In this document: positions 36,779 through 44,484 of the stretch, piece by piece
Layout of the letters: every line of letters begins with the position of its first letter
Position numbering within the stretch: the stretch's first letter is position 1
Position numbers and translations under genes: made by a program
Notes under the pieces: generated by a model
Database searches by the model: none
Told to the model about the DNA's origin: nothing
What the model saw: the letters and a program-made list of their open reading frames with translations, nothing else
Source of the DNA: Bacteroides gallinarum DSM 18171 = JCM 13658
GTDB taxonomy: Bacteria; Bacteroidota; Bacteroidia; Bacteroidales; Bacteroidaceae
Direction of reading: 5' to 3'
NCBI RefSeq assembly: GCF_000374365.1
Contig: NZ_KB894117.1
Coordinates: 1-64,000 of the forward strand
Length of the DNA stretch: 64,000 nucleotides

Positions 36779-37118
36779 AGCTGTTTTTTATTTTATATAA
36801 AAATATAAATATTTTATCAAAAACACAATAGTACAATCCCAAAATAACATTTATTAAGAAGAATGCTCATAACTCTTAATGGTGTGAAAAAGCACTGTTT
36901 TTTATCAGCTTTTCATATAAAGATAGGTAATGATATTTAAAAGAGGTTAGTATAATATACCATTACCTCAAATTCTATTTTATATTTTGGACATAAAATG
37001 AGTTTTTTTATCTTTGAGGTAATAAACCAACGATTATTTCGAAAAAAAATAGAGAAAGGACTATACGCCTGGAAAGCAGCGGCATGTTTAGCGGGCACAC
37101 AGCCTTTCCCAGGATACG
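36779..37118. other. AT-rich intergenic region
   Basis: Promoter-like AT-rich DNA upstream of the 823-residue gene, then about 130 bases without coding character up to the invertase remnant. Short open frames here lack any family resemblance. Confidence 0.5.
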
Positions 37119-37778
37119 TCAACCGTTACCTGGCTTGCGGTTTCGCATGTGGCGTGCTTCTCTTTCGCGGAGGGCTTTGCGCACGGTAGGATATTTGTTG
37201 CGGAACTTGGTAAAGGTATCGCGCGACAGGTCGAAATGCCGACAGATATCGCTTATAGATTTACCTTCTTCGAGCATTCACAGAACGGTTTCCCGGTTGG
37301 TGACAAGAACTTTCAACTTGGTACAGCTACCTTTTTTGCGTCCCAGAACCGTTCCTTCAGCCAGCCGAAGGGCTAAGGCTTCCTTGGTGCACATGGAGAT
37401 AAGGTTGCGTTCCAGTTCCGCCACCAGGCCGAAAGCGAAGCACAGTACCTTGCTGTTGATGGAGTCGTCGAAACAGTACCTCTCTTTTGTGGTGTACAGG
37501 TTGATGCCCTTGCCCAGGCATTTGCCCATGATGGCCATAAGGTCGGTGAGCGTTCGGCTCAGGCGGGAGATTTCGGTGACGATGATGGTGTCTCCACGTT
37601 TCATGCGTCGCAGCAGTCCGCCGAGTTTACGGTCGCTCTCCTTCCGCTTCCCACTGACTATCTCGGTCACCCAATTGTCTACTTTGAGATTCCGGCTTTC
37701 GGCAAAGCGGCGGATCTCGTCTTCCTAGTTGGCAAGCACTTGTTTTCCTGTGCTTACCCGTAAGTATCCTATAATCAT
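37119..37778 (-). pseudogene. Serine recombinase/DNA invertase with two in-frame stops
   Basis: From ATG 37776-37778 to TGA 37119-37121 the frame is an unbroken 220 codons of resolvase/invertase sequence, except for a TAG at 37725-37727 (codon 18) and a TGA at 37278-37280. Catalytic Ser9 is in YLRVSTGKQ, the catalytic Arg pair in ISRLSRTLTDL, and GLVAELERNLI leads to the E-helix. After the TGA a helix-turn-helix domain (EEGKSISDICRHFDLSRDTF) continues in the same frame. Such invertases flip promoters of surface genes in Bacteroides. The first stop separates Ser9 from the rest, so the enzyme should be inactive. Both stops could arise by C to T transitions. Confidence 0.88.
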
Positions 37779-38073
37779 AATTGATAATAAATTAGATGAG
37801 AGCGATATTGCTCTCAACCAGGGGAAGATAGACCTTCTGGATTGGTATGCAGTACGAAATGCCGAAGGTTTGTATTAAAAACATGTAACTTTCAGTAGTA
37901 AAATGCTTCGGACACAAACGGGGACTGTCAATACAATGCTGAATAACCGAACACGCGGTTCATGGCATGATAGGTAACAATGATGTTATGAAATGGAGTG
38001 GAATGACATGAAAAATAACTATTTTATGTAAAAAAAAGATATGTCTCTTATTAATGTAATGAAAATATTTCTA

Positions 38074-38081
38074 TATATTTG
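38074..38081 (+). promoter_or_regulatory. -7 box of fimbrial operon 2
   Basis: TATATTTG matches the TAnnTTTG consensus. Transcription would start near 38088, giving a leader of about 460 nt before the DUF3575 start at 38550. Confidence 0.55.
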
Positions 38082-38297
38082 CCTGCATTATAACTACTAT
38101 ACATGAGTACCCTCGACAGAATATGGTCGCCCGTTCTGTCTTTGACCGGGTTAAAGACAGGGACTGGGAGTCCTCTTTCCGAGAAAGAGGGACGAAAACC
38201 TGTAAGTTTATTTTCGAACGACACCGTGGAGGGCGGGAAATCTGAAGATTGCATCAGATATTCTGTAGAATCCTTGCGTTTGTGGGGAATTTTTATA

Positions 38298-38313
38298 CTC
38301 TCTCTCTCTCTCT
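38298..38313 (+). repeat. (CT)8 dinucleotide repeat
   Basis: Sixteen bases of uninterrupted CT in the leader of fimbrial operon 2. Such tracts can change length by slippage and alter spacing or folding of a leader. Confidence 0.8.
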
Positions 38314-38461
38314 TGGTTACGCGCGTCAATATACGCAATACGATTTAATTTTCAAACACTTAGCCGGGATTTTCTTTCCGGATTATCCCTTCTCCTTACC
38401 TCGATATTACACGATTCCCCCGCCGTTGTCGGTAACCCGGTGGGGAGAAAAATTTGCGCCT

Positions 38462-38515
38462 TCCGGCGGTATGCGGTTCATGGATATGCCATGCACGGAT
38501 GCCGCCGGATTTTTT
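38462..38515 (+). terminator. Terminator in the leader of fimbrial operon 2
   Basis: Perfect 8-bp GC-rich stem (38462-38469 with 38502-38509) enclosing further pairings, followed by six T (38510-38515). It lies 35 nt before the DUF3575 start codon. Confidence 0.75.
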
Positions 38516-38549
38516 ATCCCCATGCTAAACCCGAAACAGAAATAATAAT

Positions 38550-39653
38550 ATGAATGCAAGAAGAATCATACTGACATTACTGCTCGTGCTGTCCCTTTTG
38601 CCGTTGTCGGCGCAAGGAGTGGCGGACACGTCTTACGTGTTCCGCTTTGTACCGCGTGAGGACATGTTCTACGTCCCGTTCGGGGAGAACGGGAAAGAAC
38701 TGCAACGCCTTCTGGAATGCGTGGAGCGGTACAAGACTGACATCCTTGCGGGAAAAATCCCCCTGCATGTGGACGGTTACTGTATTTCTGCATCCACCGA
38801 AGCGGAAAACCTCGCCGTGGCGAAGACCCGTTCCAACCGTGTGAAATCCGAACTGATAACCCGCAGCGGACTTGTGGAGAAATGCTTCATCACGTGCAAT
38901 CATGCCACGGACGGCGATTTCGTCACGGTACGCCTCGCAATACCGGCAGAGAAAGATGCCCCGGACAGTACGCGGGCAAAAGCCGACAGTATAGCTGCAG
39001 AGCGTGTGAAAGCGGAACAGGCGGAGAAAGCCCGTCTTGCCGCCGAGGTAGAACGCCTCGCGGCAGAACGTGCCGAACAGGAGCGCAGGACAGCCGAAGA
39101 AGCCGTACGCAAAGCCGAACTTGAGCGGACGGAAGCCGAAAGGCTCGCTGCCGAAGAAACTGAAAAGGACGACTATACTCTTTCCCTGCGTGCGAACCTG
39201 CTTCGCTGGGCAACATTGACACCCGACTTGGGTATCGAGTGGCGCATCCATCCGTCATGGGGCGTTCTGGTGAACGGCTCGTGGACATCGTGGACGTGGA
39301 ATGATAAGGACAGACGCTATGCCCTTTGGGAAGTATCGCCCGAAGTGCGCTATTATATAGGTAAAGAGAAACGCGGCTATATCGGTGCGATGTACAAGGC
39401 AGGGCAGTTCAGCTACAAGCTCTCTGCGACCGGCAGGCAGGGCGACCTGATGGGTGGAGGCATTGTCGGCGGTTATCAACTGCGGCTGAACAATACCCTC
39501 TCGCTTGATTTTAACCTCGGCATCGGCTGCGTGCGTGCCGACTATGAGAAATACGAGGTCATCGACGGCGTGCGTGTACGCAGAGGCACGGAGAGCAAGA
39601 ACTGGTGGGGCCCCGTGAATGCGGGTGTTACCTTAGTGTGGAAACTGTTCTAA
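38550..39653 (+). CDS. OmpA-like/DUF3575 protein, fimbrial locus 2
   Basis: A 367-residue exported protein (signal peptide about 1-21, PLSAQ). Residues about 25-135 resemble an OmpA-like peptidoglycan-binding domain (KIPLHVDGYCISASTEAENL, AKTRSNRVKSELITRSGLVE). A charged coiled coil rich in Ala, Glu and Arg follows (about 148-205), then a DUF3575 beta-barrel-like domain to the C-terminal Phe (YTLSLRANLLRWATLTPDLG, EVSPEVRYYIGKEKRGYIGA, VTLVWKLF). It would anchor the fimbrial system in the outer membrane and peptidoglycan. It is longer than the DUF3575 protein of locus 1, which lacks the OmpA-like part. It is the first gene of a seven-gene operon. Confidence 0.85.
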   Translation: MNARRIILTLLLVLSLLPLSAQGVADTSYVFRFVPREDMFYVPFGENGKELQRLLECVERYKTDILAGKIPLHVDGYCISASTEAENLAVAKTRSNRVKSELITRSGLVEKCFITCNHATDGDFVTVRLAIPAEKDAPDSTRAKADSIAAERVKAEQAEKARLAAEVERLAAERAEQERRTAEEAVRKAELERTEAERLAAEETEKDDYTLSLRANLLRWATLTPDLGIEWRIHPSWGVLVNGSWTSWTWNDKDRRYALWEVSPEVRYYIGKEKRGYIGAMYKAGQFSYKLSATGRQGDLMGGGIVGGYQLRLNNTLSLDFNLGIGCVRADYEKYEVIDGVRVRRGTESKNWWGPVNAGVTLVWKLF

Positions 39654-39668
39654 CGGAAGGAGGGAAAA

Positions 39669-40529
39669 ATGAAAGCAAAACGATATACGATAATGGTGGG
39701 AGTGGGGGTAATGACATTATTGTCCTCCTGCGTGAAAGACGAGCTTTTCAACACGCCGCATCCCGATCACGGCAAGGTGGCAATTACGGCTGAGTGGACG
39801 GAACGAGGCGAAGGCATAGCCGTACCGGAAAAATGGACGGTGAACATCGGTGAATACACCGGAGAGGAAACCGCCGAGATCCATGCTCCCGATTACTTGT
39901 TCGAGCCGGGCGAATACCGGATAACGGCATACAACCCTGCCGGGAATATTACGGTAAACGGAACAACGGCAACTGTCGTCGTGTCGGACGGTTTCGTTTC
40001 CAACGCTCCCGAATGGCTGTTCACCCATGTGCAGGACGTGACCATAGAGAAAGACACCGACCACGAGTTCACGGCGGAAATGAAGCAGCAGGTACGCCAG
40101 CTCACGCTCACCATCGAGCCTTCCGGCGATGCGAAAGACCGCATCGTGAGCATTGAAGGCACTCTTTCGGGAGTGGCGGGAACGCTCGATATGGCAACGG
40201 GCGAACACGGCACGCCCTCGAACGTAAAGCTGACCTTCACCAAGATAACCGAAGGCGACGACGCGGGTAAGTGGACGGCTACGGTGCGGCTATTAGGTAT
40301 CGCAGGAGATGTGCAGAAGCTCACGGGAACAATCACTTTCGCCGACGGCAACCCGCAGCCTGTAAATCTCGAAAGCGACCTGACAGCGAGTTTGAAGGAC
40401 TTCAACGCCGGCAAGACCGAGCCGATCATGCTCGGCGGTACGGTCGCGGAAACCCCGACCGAAGCGGGCGTGTCTGCCACCATCGACAAATGGGATACGG
40501 TAACGGGCGACCCTGTGGAAGCCATGTAG
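39669..40529 (+). CDS. FimB/Mfa2-like fimbrial lipoprotein (DUF5119-like)
   Basis: A 286-residue lipoprotein (lipobox LLSSC, about 17-21). The N-terminal part has VAITAEWTERGEGIAVPEKW and the block YLFEPGEYRITAYNPA (about 76-91); the C-terminal part is a beta-sandwich with QQVRQLTLTIEPSGDAKDRI and SIEGTLSGVAGTLDMATGEH. This matches the DUF5119 kind of FimB/Mfa2 proteins that anchor or cap type V pili. It is 15 nt after the DUF3575 gene and 44 nt before the first fimbrillin. Confidence 0.85.
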   Translation: MKAKRYTIMVGVGVMTLLSSCVKDELFNTPHPDHGKVAITAEWTERGEGIAVPEKWTVNIGEYTGEETAEIHAPDYLFEPGEYRITAYNPAGNITVNGTTATVVVSDGFVSNAPEWLFTHVQDVTIEKDTDHEFTAEMKQQVRQLTLTIEPSGDAKDRIVSIEGTLSGVAGTLDMATGEHGTPSNVKLTFTKITEGDDAGKWTATVRLLGIAGDVQKLTGTITFADGNPQPVNLESDLTASLKDFNAGKTEPIMLGGTVAETPTEAGVSATIDKWDTVTGDPVEAM

Positions 40530-40573
40530 AGAGAAAAATAAAAAACAAATAATCAGAAAAACAAAGACATAGT

Positions 40574-41521
40574 ATGAAGAAGATTTTTTTAGCAGTCGGC
40601 GTACTCCTGTTTTTCGCCGCCTGTACCAACGACGCAATGAACGACCCGCTGGCCGACGGGCCGGTGGCGATGACTTTCACGGCAGGCATCGACGCGGTGG
40701 CGACCCGTGTCAATTCGGAAGGCAAGGCTTTCACGGAAGACGACAAGGTGGGTATCGTTCCCATGAAAGACGGGGACGTGGAAACGGGGCAGTTCAATGT
40801 GCTCTACACGTATAGCAGCGACAACCAGTTCACGGCGAATCCTCCCTATTGGTTCCAAGACCGTGAAACGGTGACCTTCAACGCCTATTACCCCTACGAT
40901 GCCGAACTGTCGACGAATGGTGTAATCACCATCGACACGAAAGCGAAAAACCAGACCGCAGGGGAAGAAACGGTGGCGTCCGACTGGAGAAAGAACGACT
41001 ACCTGTTCGCCTCAAACACGGCCGACGTAAGCAGTCCGACCGTGAACTTTACCGGAATGGATCATACTTTCAAGCACGTGATGAGCAAATTCACCTTGAC
41101 GCTGAAGGCAGGCGACGGCATCTCCGATCTTCAGGCATTGACCGGCTATACGTTAGGGAATTTTATCACGACAGGCACTTTCGATATCAAGACAGGGAAT
41201 GCCGTGCCGGATGCCGAAGCTACCACTGAAGCGATATCGATGTCAGTAACCGGAGAAAATGCCGAGACGCTCGAATGCGAGCCGCTTATCCTGCTCCCGC
41301 AGGATATAGACAGTGGCAAGCTGAGCCTCACGGTGCATTACAACAATCAAGACTACCATGCCGAACTCAAGTTGCCGGAGTATACTGTAAAAAAACTTCT
41401 CGCGGGCTACCACTACCGCTATACGGTCAAGGTCAGCAACACGGCATTGGAGATAACAAATGCTTCGATAGTGGATTGGACTGAAGCGGATAACTTCGAC
41501 GGTGAGGCCACATTGCAATAA
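40574..41521 (+). CDS. Fimbrillin family protein (Mfa-like) 1
   Basis: A 315-residue lipoprotein pilin precursor (lipobox FFAAC, about 14-18). A short propeptide ends in an Arg site (DAVATRV, near 43), where type V pilins are cut by a trypsin-like protease before donor-strand assembly. The fimbrillin fold follows, with NPPYWFQDRETVTFNAYYPY, DYLFASNTADVSSPTVNFTG, FKHVMSKFTLTLKAGD (about 165-180) and the closing GYHYRYTVKVSNTALEITNA, IVDWTE. It is the first of two similar fimbrillins, followed 27 nt later by the second. Confidence 0.87.
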   Translation: MKKIFLAVGVLLFFAACTNDAMNDPLADGPVAMTFTAGIDAVATRVNSEGKAFTEDDKVGIVPMKDGDVETGQFNVLYTYSSDNQFTANPPYWFQDRETVTFNAYYPYDAELSTNGVITIDTKAKNQTAGEETVASDWRKNDYLFASNTADVSSPTVNFTGMDHTFKHVMSKFTLTLKAGDGISDLQALTGYTLGNFITTGTFDIKTGNAVPDAEATTEAISMSVTGENAETLECEPLILLPQDIDSGKLSLTVHYNNQDYHAELKLPEYTVKKLLAGYHYRYTVKVSNTALEITNASIVDWTEADNFDGEATLQ

Positions 41522-41548
41522 CTTGTAACAATAAATAATAAAAACAAT

Positions 41549-42478
41549 ATGAACAAGTATCCTTTATCAATGATTTTTGCGGTAGTCCTCGCACTGGCCG
41601 CCTGTACCAATGACAATGAGCCTGCCACACCGGACGACGGCCCCGTGGCGGCACAAGTGAACGCCTCTATCGAGGGAACGATGACCCGCGCCAGCGGTAC
41701 ACAGTGGGCGACAGGCGACTGCATCGGCATTTCCACGGTGAGCGATGGTCTGACGCGGTATGAGAATTTCCCGTACCGATATAATGGCACTGTATTCTCC
41801 CCTGCGGATGACGCGATTTATTATCAGGATGCCCAAGAGCAAGTAAAATTTAACGCTTACTACCCGTTCGACGGCACGGCAGGCTTCATTCCGACCTCCA
41901 TCGAAGCGACCACCTCCGCCGACTACCAGATTGCGGAGAAACAGCCCAAGATAGACTTTCTCTTTGCTGAGGGGGCAATAGCGAGCAAGGCTAATCCGAC
42001 CGTGAATTTCACCGGCGACAATGCCTTCCGCCACTGCATGAGCCAGATTACATTGACTTTCATCGAGGGTTCGGACATGAGCTTTCCCGGTTCCCTGACC
42101 TCCTACACGCTGAAGGGATTGAAACTCTCTGGCGCATTCAATCCGCAGACCGGCATAGCGCAGCCAACAGAAACGGCGTCAGTGGAAAATCTCGGCATCA
42201 CGCTGTCCGATGTCACAGTAAATGACAAGAGAACATACACCGCCTCGCCCGTTATCCTCTTCCCGCAGGAGATGGGTGGAAAAATCGGAATAGAAGTGAC
42301 AGTCGAGGGGCAGATCTACAAGGCAACGCTCATCATTCCGGAAAGCAAATCGGCATTGGAGGCCGGCAACAACTACACTTGGCCCGTCACTGTCAGCAAG
42401 ACCGGCATGAGTGTGGGTCAGGCACAGATAAAGGATTGGACACCGGTACAGGGTGAAGACACTATCGCCACGATGTAA
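41549..42478 (+). CDS. Fimbrillin family protein (Mfa-like) 2
   Basis: A 309-residue lipoprotein pilin precursor (lipobox ALAAC, about 15-19), similar to the upstream fimbrillin. Likely Arg processing is at GTMTRAS (near 48). Fold blocks are DDAIYYQDAQEQVKFNAYYP, IDFLFAEGAIASKANPTVNF, FRHCMSQITLTFIEGS and the terminal NNYTWPVTVSKTGMSVGQAQ, IKDWTP. Two neighbouring subunits of similar size suggest a shaft formed by one and a minor subunit or alternative pilin by the other. It is 20 nt before the lipocalin-like gene. Confidence 0.87.
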   Translation: MNKYPLSMIFAVVLALAACTNDNEPATPDDGPVAAQVNASIEGTMTRASGTQWATGDCIGISTVSDGLTRYENFPYRYNGTVFSPADDAIYYQDAQEQVKFNAYYPFDGTAGFIPTSIEATTSADYQIAEKQPKIDFLFAEGAIASKANPTVNFTGDNAFRHCMSQITLTFIEGSDMSFPGSLTSYTLKGLKLSGAFNPQTGIAQPTETASVENLGITLSDVTVNDKRTYTASPVILFPQEMGGKIGIEVTVEGQIYKATLIIPESKSALEAGNNYTWPVTVSKTGMSVGQAQIKDWTPVQGEDTIATM

Positions 42479-42498
42479 CTGGACGAAAGCGAATAAAG

Positions 42499-43347
42499 AT
42501 GAAAAAGAATTGTTTTAACCTGAATAATATCCTTTGGGTAGCCTGCTGCCTTGCAGCGATGACTGTCTTCACAGGTTGCAAAGACAGCAATGGCAAGGAC
42601 AGCGAAGTCGGTATCCTGAGACCCATTGCCGAGAACATCACCGGTAAGTGGAACATGGATGAGAGCCACAGGAAACAGGACGGCAAGTGGGTGGAAGACC
42701 CTATCCCCGACGGCGAAGGACACACCTACACCCTCCGCACGGACGGCACGGCGTTGAGTGCGTTTACCGCTCCCGACGGCTACACCAAGCTCAACTCGGG
42801 CGAATGGAAAGTGGACGAAGCGACAGGCAAACTGACACTCGGCACGATGACCGTCGATGTGCTCAGTCTGGACGCGACATCGCTTGTCATGGGGCACGAC
42901 GAAGCCCGCGACTCGGAGACAGGTGAAATAATGGAGGGAGAGTTCCGATGGACGTTTGCCCGCATGGACGAAAGCCAAAAGACATTGGCAGAAAAGTTAG
43001 TGGGCAAATGGATTCTCTCCAAGAGCTACGAGAAGAAAGGCGGCGAGTGGGTGGAAAACTCCTCCGGACTGCCTGACGAGGGCTGGCACCTGTACCGCGC
43101 GGACGCTACCTTCACCGCCTATTCACGCACCGGCGAACATGAATTTACGAGCGACACGAACTGGGTGGTGAACTGCACCACCGGGACGGTGCGCTGGACG
43201 GCAGAGAACGGGCAGTCTTCCACGGCAGACGTGGCCATTGAAGCCGACGGGACGCTCTCCGTGTACTACTCGAACAGTTTCGACCCCGTGACGGGACAGT
43301 CTGTCGCCGGCGAATACAAGGACGTGATGGTACGTGCACAGGAATAA
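42499..43347 (+). CDS. Lipoprotein with two lipocalin-like domains
   Basis: A 282-residue lipoprotein (lipobox VFTGC, about 23-27) made of two copies of a lipocalin-like beta-barrel. Copy 1 starts NITGKWNMDESHRKQDGKWV (about 45) and ends FRWTFARMDES. Copy 2 starts KLVGKWILSKSYEKKGGEWV (about 168) and ends VAGEYKDVMVRAQE. Both have the TGKW/VGKW opening and DGT(L/A) turns. Function is unknown; in this position it could be a minor fibre component or a ligand-binding surface protein. A 115-bp gap with a small hairpin separates it from the next fimbrillin. Confidence 0.8.
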   Translation: MKKNCFNLNNILWVACCLAAMTVFTGCKDSNGKDSEVGILRPIAENITGKWNMDESHRKQDGKWVEDPIPDGEGHTYTLRTDGTALSAFTAPDGYTKLNSGEWKVDEATGKLTLGTMTVDVLSLDATSLVMGHDEARDSETGEIMEGEFRWTFARMDESQKTLAEKLVGKWILSKSYEKKGGEWVENSSGLPDEGWHLYRADATFTAYSRTGEHEFTSDTNWVVNCTTGTVRWTAENGQSSTADVAIEADGTLSVYYSNSFDPVTGQSVAGEYKDVMVRAQE

Positions 43348-43462
43348 ATTTCAGCCATCCCGTGCAGCAGCGTAAGCACGGAGAGATACCTATCATATAA
43401 GGTGCATCGGGCGGTTTCGCAGCCGTCGGTGGCGCAAGAACAAACAATTAAAAACCGGAAAT

Positions 43463-44470
43463 ATGAAACGTAGTATATTACGACACAAGCCAGTTTTATG
43501 GTCGTTGATAGCCGCCCTGACTTTGGCCTCGTGCTCGCAGGACGAATTTGCAGACAACGGACAAAACACGCCGCTGCCCGTCGGACAATATCCGCTGGAA
43601 CTGACAGCCGACGGACTGCAAGCTGTGGCAACTCCGGCGCAGCCCGCTACACGCGGCACTTTCTTCGAGGGCGACTGGGACGGAGTGACGAGTGTAAGAG
43701 TAAGAGTGGACGACCAGCAGGAGAAAGAATACAAAGTAGAACCATCAGCAGACAAGAAAACGGCAGACCTTACCCCTGCCGAACCGCTCGAACTGACCGA
43801 TGAGTCCTTTTGGTGGACAAACACAGGAGATGAAAAGACCGTCACGGCATGGGCACCATCCAACTATGTTCTTGATGAAACTATTGAATTTCCGACAGAG
43901 TGGACGAAGGAAAGTTTCGCCAAGTATGACATTATCGGAGTAAGACAAACCGTCAATTTTGAAGACCGGAACGAGCCTTTGGCGTTCCAACACCTGATGG
44001 CGAAATTCATTATCAACCTGCGGGGAACGGAGTACCTGAAAGCCGCCAAGAGTGTAAAGGTACAGTTGAATGGTAACTCATGGAGATGTGGAACTATGGA
44101 CATTAGTAACGGTCAGTTGAAAATTCTCCCTGAATGGAAACTGGGAGAAGGTATTACCCCTTATCCTCTTCCCGAAAAAGAGTATAAGGAAGCAGACTTC
44201 GGCGACAGACTGCCGGAGAAGCCTTTTGCCTCTTATACGGCTCTTGTCACCCCGCTGTCCGGTTCTGTTTCGCCTTTGCTGACAGTTGAAGTCGATGGCA
44301 CCAAGTATAAACTTCTGCAAAGCAGTTTTACTGATGGATCGGTGAATTATAAAGCCGGACAAGTCTATACTTTCAATGTCACCGTCAAGGAGAACGGCTT
44401 GAACGTGACTGTCGGGCAAAGCATCGACTGGGATAAGGGCGACACCGGCAACGGAAAAGTAGAACTATAA
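43463..44470 (+). CDS. Fimbrillin family protein 3
   Basis: A 335-residue lipoprotein (lipobox TLASC, about 20-24). An early Arg site (PATRGTFFEGDWDG, near 65) precedes the fimbrillin-like body: VRVRVDDQQEKEYKVEPSAD, FWWTNTGDEKTVTAWAPSNY, LAFQHLMAKFIINLRGTEYL (about 175-194) and the closing GQVYTFNVTVKENGLNVTVG, SIDWDKGD. The LELTADGLQA opening after the lipobox is shared with the next gene, so the pair may form a sub-assembly such as the pilus tip. It is 14 nt before the beta-helix fimbrillin. Confidence 0.85.
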   Translation: MKRSILRHKPVLWSLIAALTLASCSQDEFADNGQNTPLPVGQYPLELTADGLQAVATPAQPATRGTFFEGDWDGVTSVRVRVDDQQEKEYKVEPSADKKTADLTPAEPLELTDESFWWTNTGDEKTVTAWAPSNYVLDETIEFPTEWTKESFAKYDIIGVRQTVNFEDRNEPLAFQHLMAKFIINLRGTEYLKAAKSVKVQLNGNSWRCGTMDISNGQLKILPEWKLGEGITPYPLPEKEYKEADFGDRLPEKPFASYTALVTPLSGSVSPLLTVEVDGTKYKLLQSSFTDGSVNYKAGQVYTFNVTVKENGLNVTVGQSIDWDKGDTGNGKVEL

Positions 44471-44484
44471 TAAAGGACAACAAT

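Larger units (their letters stand above)
38088..38515 (+). ncRNA. Candidate structured leader of fimbrial operon 2
   Basis: The first 100 nt hold two competing hairpins that share bases: 38115-38121 with 38134-38140 and 38136-38143 with 38153-38160, followed by a stable hairpin 38172-38179 with 38183-38190. The leader ends in a terminator 35 nt before the start codon. This is the same layout as in front of fimbrial operon 1, although the sequences are not obviously alike. Confidence 0.5.
37779..38549. other. Long region between the invertase remnant and fimbrial operon 2
   Basis: 771 bases without a convincing gene. They contain a small hairpin (37798-37803 with 37810-37815) just upstream of the invertase start, a -7 box at 38074-38081, a folded leader with mutually exclusive hairpins, a (CT)8 tract at 38298-38313 and a terminator at 38462-38515. 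I looked for long inverted repeats that would flank an invertible promoter and found none that was convincing. Confidence 0.6.

Noticed and set aside
38051..38545. Three overlapping short frames upstream of fimbrial operon 2
   Set aside because: They occur on both strands over the same hairpins, have no signal or domain, and are better explained by the repeats and GC bias of a structured leader.
37779..38549. Invertible promoter flanked by inverted repeats
   Set aside because: The nearby invertase made this likely, but I found only short matches such as GGTTAC/GTAACC that are too weak to call.
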